This document shows, piece after piece, positions 1 through 9,746 of a stretch of DNA of 64,000 nt. The notes under the pieces were generated by a model. It made no database searches, was not told where the DNA came from, and was given only the letters and a program-made list of their open reading frames with translations. Numbering within the stretch: the stretch's first letter is position 1; the number at the start of each line of letters is the position of its first letter. A program made the position numbers and the translations under genes. The stretch covers positions 584,001 to 648,000 of the forward strand of contig NC_011138.3 in assembly GCF_000020585.3 (NCBI RefSeq). The letters are read 5' to 3'. This DNA comes from Alteromonas mediterranea DE (GTDB taxonomy: Bacteria > Pseudomonadota > Gammaproteobacteria > Enterobacterales > Alteromonadaceae).

Positions 1-200
1 GGTAGTTTCGCTAATTAGTCGCCTTTTGATAGGCACATAGTTTGCAGATCTACATGGTTTGCTAAACATAGTGTGTTAATTAAATAGGCTATGTAAAACG
101 CATATCTCAGACATATAAAAAATAACCTTCGCTTTTAGACTCCTCAATAAGCGCCGGAAAGAGCGTACTGGAACGAAAAAGTATAATTGGAGAAACACAC
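1..200 (+). promoter_or_regulatory. Upstream region of the TonB-dependent receptor gene
   Basis: No credible gene is seen here. The stretch ends in a clear Shine-Dalgarno sequence, GGAGA at 189-193, eight bases before the receptor ATG at 201. A short inverted repeat (CATAG near 68, CTATG near 90) is visible but unassigned. The promoter is probably in this AT-rich DNA, but I cannot place its hexamers with confidence. Confidence 0.5.
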
Positions 201-3200
201 ATGGCTTTTGGTTCATCAAAGCAAAACAATATTTCTGCACTAGCAATTGCAGTAGCATCTGCACTTACTGTTAGTGCATCTGCGGTTCAGGCTCAGGAAG
301 AAGCCGCTGTTGAAGAGAAGGATGTCGAAAAAGTAGTTGTAACCGGTTCTCGCGTTGCCCAAGACTCCTCCCTGGAAGCAGCGAGCCCTGTTCTTGCCAT
401 TAATGCTGGTGATATCAAAACATCTGGTCAAATAGATTTAGGTGCCATGCTGCGTGAATCGCCTCAACTACAGGCGTCACTGCCGGGGTCTTTTTCTGCA
501 TTTAATGGAACCCCACTAGGAGCAAGCTTACTGGACTTACGTAATCTAGGTAGTGAGCGAACCTTGGTTATGGAGAACGGTCGACGACATGTTTCAGGTA
601 TTGAGGGTACGGGCTCTGTTGATGTAAATACCATCTCTACTGCTTTACTTAGAAACGTGGAAGTCCTCACTGGTGGTGCCTCAGCTGTTTACGGCGCTGA
701 TGCGGTAACCGGTGTTGTCAACTTTAATATGAGAAACGGAGCCTCGTTCGACGGGCTAGAGCTTCGCACTCAAACAGGTGTGACTGACGATGGTGATGCG
801 AATGAATTCTTTTTATCATTGGCCAACGGCTTTTCTACAGATAAAGGTGATTTAGTATTCGCGGTTGAATACCAAGAAACCAGCCCAGTGTATGCTAGAG
901 ATAGAGACTTCGCAGGCTCTGGTCTATATACACAAGTAGCCAATACAGAGGCTACTCAGAGTGCATTTGGTATTGATTCACGCTTCAAGAATACTTGGGT
1001 GCCAGATTACAGACTTCCAATTTCAAGTGACAGAGGTGTAATTTCATTAACTGGCAGTGCGTTTGGGGATGTCGCTGGATCTGGCGGCGTGCTAGGTTGC
1101 GGCACTATCGGAACGTCCATGTTTCCAACGTGTCAGGTAGTGGGTGAAGACGGCACCTTACGTGCCTACAATCCCGGCGATGTTTATGCTGGACCTTTCG
1201 ATGCGAGTGGTGGTGATGGTGTACCGGGTAGTCCCGACGCTGAACTTATCCTTCCAGAGTCTAAAAGAGTCTTAGTACAGGCAGTGTCAAATTACGAACT
1301 AAATGAATTCGTAAATTTCTTTGTAGATGCCAAATTCGTATTTAGCTCGACTAAAGAAACTAATCAGGTGAATGGTTTCAATGACGATATTCCAATCTCA
1401 CTAGACAATCCGTATATTCCTGCAGCTCTACTGTCTCAAATTAATGAATTACAAGCAGAAGGTGAATCACCAAGCTTGGTAATGTCCCGCGATGTTCTTG
1501 ATATAAACGCTAATTCAAACCCAGAAGCGGAACGTAAAACGTATCGTATTGTTACAGGCTTCGACGGTTATATCCCTAACACCGCTCTAGAGTACGAGGT
1601 TTTCTATAACTACGGTCGAACTGATGCCGACATTACTTCGAACTTGCGCATAGAAGACAGATACTTCGCCGCTATTGACGCTGTAACAGATCCAGCAACT
1701 GGCAATGTTGTTTGTCGCTCTGACCTAGACAGTTCTGCGCTTCCTCCTACGTCGCCGTTTCCATCTGCGAATGCGAATTTTGGATTCTTAACTTTCCAGC
1801 CTGGTGATGGTTCTTGTGTACCAGTGAATTTGTTTGGAAAGGATTCAATCAGCGCTGAAGCGGCTAACTTTATATTCCAACCTGGCACTGAGCAGAACGA
1901 TATAACGCAAGAGAATTTCTTAGCAGTAGTATCGGGAGACTCTTCTGATTTATTCGAGCTTCCGGCAGGCCCTGTTATGTTTGCTCTTGGTTACGAATGG
2001 AGAAAAGAGTCAAGTACCTATACGCCAGATCCATACTCCGCAGCAGGCTTAACCTTTGGAACATTAGACTCTCGCAACGGCCCAACCAATCCTTCTGACG
2101 GTGAGTACGATGTTTCAGAATACTTTGTAGAAGCAACTATACCTTTACTAGAAGGTGTCGATTTCGCTGAGCGATTAGAGCTGCGCACTGCATACAGAAG
2201 CTCAGACTACGACCCATATGGTACGCATGACGCTTGGACGATAGGAACAGTATGGTCACCTGTTGATACATTTAGTATTCGAACGACCTTCTCTGAAGCG
2301 GTGCGGGTTCCCAACATTAATGAAGCCTTCGCACCTACATTTGCGGCTTCACTTGGTGCAGGAGATGACCCTTGTAACCAAAACTTAATTAGTGCGGGCT
2401 CTGAGTTCAGGGAGGCGAACTGTATTGCACTGATTGGCGACGCGGTAGCTGATGGCACTTATGATTCTACTAACTTCCTGTCAGCGTTTGTTTCTGGTTC
2501 AACGGGCGGTAACCCAGACCTTGATCCTGAAGAAGCAGAAACCATCACGATTGGTACAGTGTGGAGACCAGATACAGAGCTCGACGGTATGCTGGAAGGT
2601 TTAGTAGTGACACTAGACTACTATAATATTGAAATTGATGGCCTGATTGATAGCCTTACTGGTTTTGACATTGCATCTAACTGCGTAGACGCGCCAACAA
2701 TCAACAACCAATTTTGTGACGCAATTGACCGTGATGCTACAAATGGATTTATCACAGATTTTCGTTCAGGGTTTATCAACCTTGCAGCGGTAGAGACATC
2801 TGGTATTGATTTCCGCGTAGATTATGGCTTTGAGTTGGCTAAATTAGTCGACACAGACGGAAGAATTGAATTCACAATCAACGGAACAAACTTCCTCAAA
2901 AATGATGAAGTAAGGGATGTGAGTGCACCTGACGAAGTCACTGATGTTCTTGGAACATTTGGGCGACCAGAGTGGATCGTAAACATGAGTGCAGACTATA
3001 TAATTGGTGAACTCGTTGTTGGGTGGAGAGGACGCTACGAAGGAAGCCAGCTACTTCCAGGGCTAGAAAACCAGGATATCGAGAGTGATCCTGATTTTAT
3101 CAGTCAAACTCACACTGGCTCTGCATTGGTGCATGATTTTTCTGTTTCATACACTTTTGAAGATAGCCTAGAAGTATATGGTGGTATCAACAACGCGTTT

Positions 3201-3287
3201 GAGGAAGATCCTTACCTTGGCACATTGTCGAGACCGGCAGGACCTAGAGGACGCTTCTTCTACCTAGGCGTAAATTACACAATGTAG
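201..3287 (+). CDS. TonB-dependent outer-membrane receptor
   Basis: A large TonB-dependent receptor of 1028 residues that would import a scarce nutrient across the outer membrane using TonB energy. Residues 1-31 form a signal peptide ending in VQA|Q. A TonB-box-like segment, EKVVVTGSRV, follows at about 43-52. The plug domain contains SAVYGADAVTGVVNF near residue 160, and the rest is an aromatic-rich beta barrel. The C-terminus is YLGVNYTM, with a final Met where most barrels end in Phe. The length and style fit the Alteromonadales receptors often used for sugars or peptides, but the substrate cannot be read from the sequence. It stands alone, with a good Shine-Dalgarno before ATG and its own terminator after it. 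Confidence 0.93.
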   Translation: MAFGSSKQNNISALAIAVASALTVSASAVQAQEEAAVEEKDVEKVVVTGSRVAQDSSLEAASPVLAINAGDIKTSGQIDLGAMLRESPQLQASLPGSFSAFNGTPLGASLLDLRNLGSERTLVMENGRRHVSGIEGTGSVDVNTISTALLRNVEVLTGGASAVYGADAVTGVVNFNMRNGASFDGLELRTQTGVTDDGDANEFFLSLANGFSTDKGDLVFAVEYQETSPVYARDRDFAGSGLYTQVANTEATQSAFGIDSRFKNTWVPDYRLPISSDRGVISLTGSAFGDVAGSGGVLGCGTIGTSMFPTCQVVGEDGTLRAYNPGDVYAGPFDASGGDGVPGSPDAELILPESKRVLVQAVSNYELNEFVNFFVDAKFVFSSTKETNQVNGFNDDIPISLDNPYIPAALLSQINELQAEGESPSLVMSRDVLDINANSNPEAERKTYRIVTGFDGYIPNTALEYEVFYNYGRTDADITSNLRIEDRYFAAIDAVTDPATGNVVCRSDLDSSALPPTSPFPSANANFGFLTFQPGDGSCVPVNLFGKDSISAEAANFIFQPGTEQNDITQENFLAVVSGDSSDLFELPAGPVMFALGYEWRKESSTYTPDPYSAAGLTFGTLDSRNGPTNPSDGEYDVSEYFVEATIPLLEGVDFAERLELRTAYRSSDYDPYGTHDAWTIGTVWSPVDTFSIRTTFSEAVRVPNINEAFAPTFAASLGAGDDPCNQNLISAGSEFREANCIALIGDAVADGTYDSTNFLSAFVSGSTGGNPDLDPEEAETITIGTVWRPDTELDGMLEGLVVTLDYYNIEIDGLIDSLTGFDIASNCVDAPTINNQFCDAIDRDATNGFITDFRSGFINLAAVETSGIDFRVDYGFELAKLVDTDGRIEFTINGTNFLKNDEVRDVSAPDEVTDVLGTFGRPEWIVNMSADYIIGELVVGWRGRYEGSQLLPGLENQDIESDPDFISQTHTGSALVHDFSVSYTFEDSLEVYGGINNAFEEDPYLGTLSRPAGPRGRFFYLGVNYTM

Positions 3288-3303
3288 CGTCTACACAGAT
3301 ATC

Positions 3304-3332
3304 AAAAGCAGCTTTTTTTAGCTGCTTTTTTT
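3304..3332 (+). terminator. Rho-independent terminator after the receptor
   Basis: Stem AAAAGCAGCT (3304-3313) pairs with AGCTGCTTTT (3320-3329) across a T-rich loop and is followed by a T-run. It lies 17 bases after the receptor stop. Confidence 0.85.
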
Positions 3333-3470
3333 ATATCTCTAAATAGGAATTTATTTGCATCACTACTTCGTTGAGATTATGTTAATGTAACTTCCTCTGG
3401 TCTAACCAGTGGCGCAGATTTAATAATCACTCGAAAGATAAAAAGCTCCCAACTATCAGCGTGAACAACT

Positions 3471-3932
3471 ATGTCAAAGAATTACGTACTAAATACATAT
3501 AACAAATTCCTTAAACTGCCCTTTGGCAAAAAGCTGTTTAGCTGGTATTCAGCCCGCAGAGCACCTTATTTCTCAACAGTTTCCCCCCTTATTACAGACA
3601 TCAAACCTAACTACTGTGAAGTGCTTATTAAAAAGCGTAAAGGGGTAGAAAACCACATTGGTACGGTTCATGTCATTGCGATTTGTAATGGTTTAGAAAT
3701 GGCCATGGGCTTTATGTGCGAAGCGTCAATCCCTAAAAACCTTAGGTGGATCCCAAAAGGTATGGAAGTAAAGTATCCGGCGAAAGCAGACTCAGATATT
3801 CGCTGTGTCGCCGAAGTGCCAGCAGATGCGTGGAAGCCTGGCGATTTACCCATTTCAGTTAAGGCGTATAACGCTGAAGGAACAGTGGTTGTAGATGGTA
3901 CTATTACGGTTTGGGTAAGCGAAAAACGCTAA
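3471..3932 (+). CDS. DUF4442 hotdog-fold protein
   Basis: A 153-residue protein resembling DUF4442, a family with the hotdog fold used by thioesterases such as PaaI and YiiD-C. No signal peptide or membrane span is present, so it is probably cytoplasmic. Conserved-looking parts are the N-terminal FGKKLFSWYSARRAPYF stretch, a central NHIGTVHVIAICNGLEMAMG helix region and a WIPKGMEVKYPAKA strand segment. A real thioesterase activity is inference; I see no decisive catalytic residue. It is a single gene flanked by terminators. Confidence 0.8.
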   Translation: MSKNYVLNTYNKFLKLPFGKKLFSWYSARRAPYFSTVSPLITDIKPNYCEVLIKKRKGVENHIGTVHVIAICNGLEMAMGFMCEASIPKNLRWIPKGMEVKYPAKADSDIRCVAEVPADAWKPGDLPISVKAYNAEGTVVVDGTITVWVSEKR

Positions 3933-3950
3933 ACTATGTCGCGTTATTTG

Positions 3951-3976
3951 AAGGTCGCTTTTGCGGCCTTTTTTTA
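3951..3976 (+). terminator. Rho-independent terminator
   Basis: AAGGTCGC (3951-3958), loop TTTT, GCGGCCTT (3963-3970), then a T-run. One G-T wobble in the stem. It follows the DUF4442 gene directly. Confidence 0.8.
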
Positions 3977-4148
3977 TGTCTGCTTTAAGGAGCAATATTA
4001 AGTTTTTACGACAGGCCTATTTCCAATTGACAGTATTCAAAAACACATCTAAGAATAACGTGGTAAGCGATTAAGGCGCTATATCGGAAGTCTATTTCAT
4101 TCAACTATTAGCTGGCAGCCCTCTATTAATGTAACACGAGGGGCCGCA

Positions 4149-4541
4149 ATGAAAGAGGTTAAGATGTCTGTAATCACAAAAGAAAAAATCACCAGAAAAC
4201 CCTTCGCAGATAAGAAAAATTACCCTTACGGCTTTGCGCGTTCAGGAGATTTTTCAATTAACGAGAGCAAGCTTTTGCAAGGTTACGGAAGCTTGTTTGC
4301 TGCACTGGTTGACGGAAAGATCACGCCGGGAAACGACGAAGAACAAGCCTATCTAGCGTCGGCGCTTGGCCATCGCGAGCCCGCAACTTCTCAAGAAAAA
4401 GCGTGGTTAAAATACCAAGCGCGAATTAATAGACCAAAGACCGCTAGCATTTATGGCTCTAAGCGCCCATCTGCAGAAGAGGTTGACGATGATGAAGATA
4501 TAAGCGATAACAGTGACATTGATATTAGCCTCGATGATTAA
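4149..4541 (+). CDS. maoP: MaoP (YifE/DUF413) macrodomain Ori protein
   Basis: A 130-residue DUF413 protein. The segment with KKNYPYGFARSGDFSINES and the later KAWLKYQARINRPK closely match E. coli YifE/MaoP, which organises the Ori macrodomain through the nearby maoS site. The tail (about residues 108-130) is a strongly acidic Asp/Glu/Ser run. Two starts are possible: ATG 4149 after GAGGGG, or ATG 4164 after AGAGG. The second gives an N-terminus closer in length to E. coli. The next gene is an ilv synthase, the same neighbour as in E. coli, which supports the call. Confidence 0.88.
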   Translation: MKEVKMSVITKEKITRKPFADKKNYPYGFARSGDFSINESKLLQGYGSLFAALVDGKITPGNDEEQAYLASALGHREPATSQEKAWLKYQARINRPKTASIYGSKRPSAEEVDDDEDISDNSDIDISLDD

Positions 4542-4814
4542 GGCTTTGCCTTCATTTACAAACGGTAGATAAAGGCGCTTTCTTTTCGCTCGTCATTTTT
4601 ATTGTTCACACTGTTAATATTGTGTAAATAATTATCCTATTTTTTGTCAATTCAATACTGATGTCGAAATATTTATCCTAATTATTGCGAATATTGGGAT
4701 ATATATCTCACTTTTACGCAATTTGGTGTTTTATCTTCCTATTACCTTAGATATAGTCGGGGCATCGTCAACGTACGCTGACAAACCCCCCAACCCATTA
4801 CAGGAGAAAGCACT
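4542..4814 (+). promoter_or_regulatory. AT-rich leader and control region of ilvIH
   Basis: This 273-base gap is clearly AT-rich between 4600 and 4760 and holds the near-palindrome GGGATATATATCTC around 4696-4709. No attenuator-like leader peptide rich in branched-chain codons is evident. In E. coli ilvIH is activated by Lrp through AT-rich upstream sites, so Lrp control is a reasonable inference here, not something the sequence proves. A small AAGGC-TTT-GCCTT hairpin just after maoP may be a weak terminator. Confidence 0.4.
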
Positions 4815-6533
4815 GTGAAAATGATGTCGGGCGCAGCCATGGTGGTTGAAGCGCTAAAAGATGTAGGAGTGACACACGTGTTCGGTTACCCAGGTGGTGC
4901 CGTACTAGACATTTATGATGCGTTATTTGCGCAAGATGATGTCAAACACGTCCTCGTACGTCATGAACAGGCAGCCGCCCATATGGCGGATGGTTATGCA
5001 CGTTCAACTGGCAAAACCGGCACAGTGCTCGTCACATCAGGTCCAGGTGCTACGAATACTATTACTGGTATCGCGACTGCCTATATGGACTCTATCCCGA
5101 TGGTAATTTTATCGGGGCAGGTGCCTTCAAAGCATATTGGTGAAGATGCATTCCAAGAAACTGACATGGTAGGGTGTTCGCGTCCTATCGTTAAGCACAG
5201 TTTCTTGGTTAAGCGCGCGGTGGATATTCCAGAGGCGATTGCGAAAGCTTATTATATTGCCAATACAGGCCGTCCAGGGCCGGTGGTTGTAGATTTGCCA
5301 AAAGACATTGTTAACGTGGCTGAGGAACACCCTTATGTGTATCCTACCGACGTGACCATGCGCTCTTACAACCCAACCGAAAAGGGCCACCCTAAGCAGG
5401 TTAAGAAAGCGGTCGAGTCGCTACTTAAAGCAGAACGTCCAGTATTATATGTAGGTGGTGGTGCAGTAGCTTGCGACGCGTCAGAAAAAGTTATTGAGTT
5501 AGCTGAAAAGCTAAATTCTCCGGTAACTTGTACGCTGATGGGTCTTGGTGCTATGCCGGGAACACACAAGCAATTCATTGGTATGCTTGGTATGCATGGT
5601 ACGCTTGAAGCGAACAAAACCATGCACAATGCCGACTGTATCATTGCGCTAGGTGCTCGTTTTGATGACCGTGTTACCAATAACGTTGATAAATTCTGCC
5701 CTCATGCAGATATTATCCATGTGGATATCGACCCTGCCTCAATCTCTAAAACCGTAAATGCACATATTCCAGTGGTGGGTTCGGTAGACAAAGTGCTTGA
5801 TCAAATTTTAAGCCAGGTAAATAAGAAAGATTTATCTTCTCAAAGTGACAAGCTAGCCGACTGGTGGCAGCAAATTGAAACCTGGCGTTCTCGTGAATGC
5901 TTGAACTACGCGCAAGGCGAAGAGGTTATTAAGCCTCAGCGCGTTATCGAAGCCTTGTATAAGCATACCGACGGCAAGGCTTATGTAAGCTCAGATGTAG
6001 GTCAGCACCAAATGTTTGCTGCGCTTTATTACCCGTATGACAAACCGCGCCAGTGGATTAACTCTGGTGGTCTAGGCACCATGGGCTTTGGTTTGCCGGC
6101 GGCGATGGGCGTACAGTTTGCGCACCCAGGCTCAACGTCTGTGGTAGTAACAGGTGACGGCAGTATTCAAATGAATATCCAGGAGCTATCTACCTGTTTG
6201 CAATACAACTTGCCTATTAAAATTATCTCGTTGAATAACCGTGCGCTGGGTATGGTGCGTCAATGGCAAGATATGATTTATAAAGGGCGTCACTCACACT
6301 CTTACATGGATTCAATGCCAGACTTTGTAAAGTTAGCAGAAGCTTACGGGCACGTAGGCATTAAAGTAGACAAACTTGACGAGCTAGATGCGGCTATGGA
6401 GAAATGTTTCAGCTACACAGATCGCCTCGTGTTTATGGACATAGCAGTAGACCAAAACGAACACGTATATCCAATGCAAATTAAGTTTGGCGCAATGGAT
6501 GACATGCGCTTAAGCAAGACGGAGCGAACCTGA
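4815..6533 (+). CDS. ilvI: Acetolactate synthase, large catalytic subunit
   Basis: Condenses two pyruvates, or pyruvate with 2-oxobutyrate, to start valine, leucine and isoleucine synthesis; it needs thiamine diphosphate, Mg and FAD. At 572 residues it has the family's normal length. Visible landmarks are the N-terminal [15 protein letters not shown], the catalytic-Glu region [15 protein letters not shown] (Glu near residue 51) and the cofactor motif GDGSIQMN near residue 446. The start is GTG at 4815, eight bases after AGGAG; ATG codons follow at codons 3 and 4. The stop shares one base with the start of ilvH, so the two subunits should be translationally coupled. Confidence 0.97.
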   Translation: MKMMSGAAMVVEALKDVGVTHVFGYPGGAVLDIYDALFAQDDVKHVLVRHEQAAAHMADGYARSTGKTGTVLVTSGPGATNTITGIATAYMDSIPMVILSGQVPSKHIGEDAFQETDMVGCSRPIVKHSFLVKRAVDIPEAIAKAYYIANTGRPGPVVVDLPKDIVNVAEEHPYVYPTDVTMRSYNPTEKGHPKQVKKAVESLLKAERPVLYVGGGAVACDASEKVIELAEKLNSPVTCTLMGLGAMPGTHKQFIGMLGMHGTLEANKTMHNADCIIALGARFDDRVTNNVDKFCPHADIIHVDIDPASISKTVNAHIPVVGSVDKVLDQILSQVNKKDLSSQSDKLADWWQQIETWRSRECLNYAQGEEVIKPQRVIEALYKHTDGKAYVSSDVGQHQMFAALYYPYDKPRQWINSGGLGTMGFGLPAAMGVQFAHPGSTSVVVTGDGSIQMNIQELSTCLQYNLPIKIISLNNRALGMVRQWQDMIYKGRHSHSYMDSMPDFVKLAEAYGHVGIKVDKLDELDAAMEKCFSYTDRLVFMDIAVDQNEHVYPMQIKFGAMDDMRLSKTERT

Positions 6534-7030
6534 TGAAACGTATTATCTCAGTATTAATGGAAAACGCCCCAGGCGCACTATCACGTATCGTAGGGGTGTT
6601 CTCGCAACGTGGCTACAACGTAGATTCACTTTGTGTTGCACCCACTGATGACGAGAGCCTATCGCGCCTCACTATTATCACCCACGGCGACGACAAGGTT
6701 ATCGAGCAAATCACTAAGCAAGTCAACAAGCTTATCGATGTGCTAAAAGTTGTTGATTTAACAGAAGGCACGCACATTGAACGTGAACTTATGTTGATTA
6801 AAGTGGCAACCCGCACTGAGTCTGTCAGAGCCGAGGTGAAGCGCAACGCAGATATTTTCCGTGCGCGCATTGTGGATGTGAACGTAAATAACTACACCAT
6901 AGAGATCACGGGCACCTCTGATAAACTAGATGCGTTTGCCACCACTATGGGGCAATGCGCAGAAATTATCGAGTCATCGCGCACGGGCGTGTGTGGACTG
7001 GCACGAGGTGACAGGGCGCTGCGCCCCTAA
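6533..7030 (+). CDS. ilvH: Acetolactate synthase, small regulatory subunit
   Basis: The regulatory partner of IlvI. An N-terminal ACT domain (about residues 1-78, starting IISVLMENAPGALSRIVGVF) binds valine for feedback inhibition. A C-terminal half (RTGVCGLARGDRALRP at the end) helps activate the large subunit. The length of 165 residues matches E. coli IlvH. The ATG overlaps the ilvI stop by one base, and a strong terminator follows 27 bases after the stop. Confidence 0.97.
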   Translation: MKRIISVLMENAPGALSRIVGVFSQRGYNVDSLCVAPTDDESLSRLTIITHGDDKVIEQITKQVNKLIDVLKVVDLTEGTHIERELMLIKVATRTESVRAEVKRNADIFRARIVDVNVNNYTIEITGTSDKLDAFATTMGQCAEIIESSRTGVCGLARGDRALRP

Positions 7031-7057
7031 GTTACACGGCGTTGCGGTAAAATGTTG

Positions 7058-7087
7058 AAAAAGCTGTCAATCTGACAGCTTTTTTTG
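7058..7087 (+). terminator. Rho-independent terminator after ilvIH
   Basis: Stem AAAAAGCTGTCA (7058-7069), loop ATC, TGACAGCTTTTT (7073-7084), then more T. Nearly perfect 12-bp stem. Confidence 0.9.
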
Positions 7088-7181
7088 TTATCGCCAATAA
7101 AAATGGTTACTGCAGTCTTATGCGCAGCTTTATCTAAATGAATAGATTATTGTTAAGGTAAGGATGGTGCTCTTAGCGCGT

Positions 7182-8243
7182 TTAGGTATCTTTCCCATAG
7201 TATGCCTCTACCCGAAGCGCTACGCCGTATGATGTTTTAAAGTCTTCGTTGCGCAGCCATAATACGAAAGGTTCCACTTCAAAAAATAGCCAATCGCGCA
7301 GCGTGTTGTTACGCCACCTAAAACCCGTGTATACCTCTTCTACGCGATAGTTAGGCTGACTAAGTCCTTCCACCAAAAAATGGGGAATAATGGCGTTATG
7401 TTGGTCTACAGAAAATAAATGGTGCACCTCGTGGCGCCACAGCCAGTCGTTCGTATCATCGCGGAAATAAAATCGGTTATTCTGTCTGACGAGGTGTTTT
7501 TTATTGATTTCGTATTGGAAGGCGACCCCAGCTTCTGCACCTAATCGGTCGCGAGTGTAATAGTAGAGCTCTGCATCATATAACATGGCCCACTGATTCG
7601 AAAAGGCAAGGGCATCTCTGTAACGTGTTTTTGCGTATAGCTGGTCCCGTCTACCTGCCCCAATTCTGTACGAGTAGTGTGAATCTTGCTCTGGTCTAAA
7701 GCGAAGCGCAATGGTGGTTCTGTCTCTATCGTTAGCATTAACATTACGCGCGGCACGAACAGTATTGTCTTGGTTCTCATCCTCATTATCACTAACTAAT
7801 AAATCCACGCGTTCTTGGAGCGCAGGAAGCCTAACTCTTACGCGAAAGCGCAGATCCGTATCAGATAGCATTCCGCTTCTCGGCTCCCAAGCAAGCTGAA
7901 TGCGGCCCTCTGCTCTGGCTTGTTTTTGCCCTTGCCCGTAGCTGTTGTCATCGCTCTCAAATAAACCGTCTAGCTGCTTTACCGTAAAGTCCATGGTATC
8001 AGTGAAGCTTCGCTGCCAAATATCGAACCAGGCGTTGGTGGGGGGAAGTGACGAAGGCGACAACGTTGTGTCGTCGGCAGACTTCTGACTTATTGCGCTT
8101 TCATACTCCCGATGTTGAATATTAAGTGCCGTGCTTTGTACACTGGTCGCATTTACGGGGGCGTTCACCGTGGGGGTACGGGGGACGGATGCTAGAGGGG
8201 TGGTGAGTAGCATATGGCAATAAGCCACAGTAAGGCATAGCAT
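7182..8243 (-). CDS. Putative outer-membrane beta-barrel protein, function unknown
   Basis: I do not recognise a named family. The protein has 353 residues. A short hydrophobic start (LCLTVAYCHMLLTTPLAS) could be a signal peptide, followed by a Ser/Thr/Asn-rich linker to about residue 70. From about residue 110 on there are alternating polar/aromatic strands such as LRFRVRVRLPAL, TTIALRFRP, YRIGAGRRDQLYAKTRY and LFFEVEPFVLWLRN, typical of an outer-membrane barrel. The ATG lies 10 bases after AAGGAG on the minus strand. It is divergent from tatA and convergent with ilvH. Confidence 0.65.
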   Translation of the reverse strand: MLCLTVAYCHMLLTTPLASVPRTPTVNAPVNATSVQSTALNIQHREYESAISQKSADDTTLSPSSLPPTNAWFDIWQRSFTDTMDFTVKQLDGLFESDDNSYGQGQKQARAEGRIQLAWEPRSGMLSDTDLRFRVRVRLPALQERVDLLVSDNEDENQDNTVRAARNVNANDRDRTTIALRFRPEQDSHYSYRIGAGRRDQLYAKTRYRDALAFSNQWAMLYDAELYYYTRDRLGAEAGVAFQYEINKKHLVRQNNRFYFRDDTNDWLWRHEVHHLFSVDQHNAIIPHFLVEGLSQPNYRVEEVYTGFRWRNNTLRDWLFFEVEPFVLWLRNEDFKTSYGVALRVEAYYGKDT

Positions 8244-8426
8244 TACTCACTAACTCCTTGTAAAAATTAGAATAGTTGAATGTTTTAAGTATTCGTATTA
8301 CGCATATACAGAGCATGGATTGTCACAGGCAAAACGTCAATCTTTATTCATTGACGTAAATATTCAGGTGAAAGCAATGGCCGGCAATGGCATACTGTCT
8401 CAATCGATGTTAGGGAGATTAATTTT

Positions 8427-8666
8427 ATGGGTGGTATTAGTATTTGGCAGTTGCTGATTATATTGGTTATCGTAGTGCTTTTATTCGGTACTAAGCGACT
8501 TAAAGGCATCGGCACAGATTTAGGCGGTGCAATTAAAGGCTTCAAAAAAGCAGTCAGCGAAGAAGAAAAAGACGCAGACTTCGAACAAAAGAAGCAAGTT
8601 GAAGAAAAGTCAGCTGCAGAGCCTGTATCAACAGAGACGCAGAGCGACGTTAAAGAAAAATCCTAA
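8427..8666 (+). CDS. tatA: Sec-independent translocase subunit TatA
   Basis: Forms the size-variable pore of the twin-arginine pathway, which exports folded proteins. The 79-residue protein has the expected single N-terminal membrane helix ([19 protein letters not shown]), the [21 protein letters not shown] hinge and amphipathic helix, and a charged tail. The ATG at 8427 follows AGGGAGA. First gene of tatABC; its stop overlaps the tatB ATG by one base. Confidence 0.97.
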   Translation: MGGISIWQLLIILVIVVLLFGTKRLKGIGTDLGGAIKGFKKAVSEEEKDADFEQKKQVEEKSAAEPVSTETQSDVKEKS

Positions 8667-8965
8667 TGTTCGATATCGGCTTTTGGGAGCTATTGGTTGT
8701 TGGCGTATTGGCACTGCTTATTTTGGGGCCAGAAAGACTGCCAGGGGCCATGCGCTCAACCATCAATACAATTCGTAGTGTACGAAATGTAGCAACCGGC
8801 TTTAAGCAAGAAGTTGAGCATCAGTTGCGTGTGCACGAATTGCATGAGAATTTGAAAAAAGCAGAGCAACAAGGGCTTAAAGATCTTTCACCTGAACTTG
8901 AACAAAGTGTCGATGAGCTTAAAAAAGCTGCAGAGTCGGTTCAAGAACCTTACAAAAAGCAATAG
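8666..8965 (+). CDS. tatB: Sec-independent translocase subunit TatB
   Basis: Partner of TatC in recognising twin-arginine signal peptides. The membrane helix is FWELLVVGVLALLILGPERLP, followed by an amphipathic helix and a coiled-coil-like charged region. At 99 residues it is shorter than E. coli TatB (171), having lost most of the dispensable tail; this is common in marine gammaproteobacteria. It overlaps tatA by one base and abuts tatC. Confidence 0.96.
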   Translation: MFDIGFWELLVVGVLALLILGPERLPGAMRSTINTIRSVRNVATGFKQEVEHQLRVHELHENLKKAEQQGLKDLSPELEQSVDELKKAAESVQEPYKKQ

Positions 8966-9721
8966 ATGTCTGACGCTAACAACCTAATTTCTCATTTAAT
9001 TGAACTGCGCAGTCGTATTCTCAAAGCGCTTTTGAGTGTACTGGTTGTGTTTATTTGTCTAGCCGCATTTGCACAGGACCTTTACCAGCTATTAGCGATG
9101 CCGCTGCTTGAAACCCTGCCTGAAAATTCAAGTATGATTGCAACTGACGTTGCGTCACCTTTTTTCGCACCTTTCAAGCTAACGCTGGTGTTATCATTTT
9201 TTATTGCGATCCCCTATGTGCTGTACCAAGTGTGGGGCTTTGTGGCTCCCGGGTTATACCGCAATGAAAAGCGTCTAGTGGCACCGTTATTACTTTCAAG
9301 CACGCTACTTTTTTACGCAGGCATGGCTTTCGCCTATTTCGTGGTATTTCCGATAGCCTTTGCGTTTTTTACTAGTGTTGCGCCAGAGGGAGTAACGGTA
9401 AGTACGGACATCTCAAGCTATTTAAACTTCGTATTGAAACTGTTTTTCGCATTTGGGGTCTCATTCGAGATACCAATAGCCATTATTTTAATGTGTTGGA
9501 CCGGGGTCACCGATGCTAAATCATTACGCGCCAAGCGCCCCTATGTGGTTGTTGGTGCTTTTGTTGTGGGTATGTTGCTAACCCCCCCTGATATTATCTC
9601 TCAAACACTATTAGCGATTCCCATGTGGCTGTTGTTCGAGGTTGGGGTCATTGTGGGTGGCTTTTACGCAGGCAAGAAACCTAGCGATGAAGTCTCAGAA
9701 GAGTCGCCTGACAACACATAA
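8966..9721 (+). CDS. tatC: Sec-independent translocase subunit TatC
   Basis: The multispanning core of the Tat translocase, holding the binding site for the twin-arginine signal. The 251 residues contain six expected membrane helices. Near the N-terminus is the conserved [13 protein letters not shown], and later LYRNEKR and the [15 protein letters not shown] segment [23 protein letters not shown]. The ATG immediately follows the tatB stop, so the three subunits form one translational unit. Confidence 0.97.
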   Translation: MSDANNLISHLIELRSRILKALLSVLVVFICLAAFAQDLYQLLAMPLLETLPENSSMIATDVASPFFAPFKLTLVLSFFIAIPYVLYQVWGFVAPGLYRNEKRLVAPLLLSSTLLFYAGMAFAYFVVFPIAFAFFTSVAPEGVTVSTDISSYLNFVLKLFFAFGVSFEIPIAIILMCWTGVTDAKSLRAKRPYVVVGAFVVGMLLTPPDIISQTLLAIPMWLLFEVGVIVGGFYAGKKPSDEVSEESPDNT

Positions 9722-9746
9722 AAGTTATTAAAAGAAAGGAATAAAA

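Noticed and set aside
8122..8316. A 64-codon minus-strand frame near the tat promoter
   Set aside because: It overlaps the start of the 353-residue outer-membrane-like gene, which has a better Shine-Dalgarno and a possible signal peptide.
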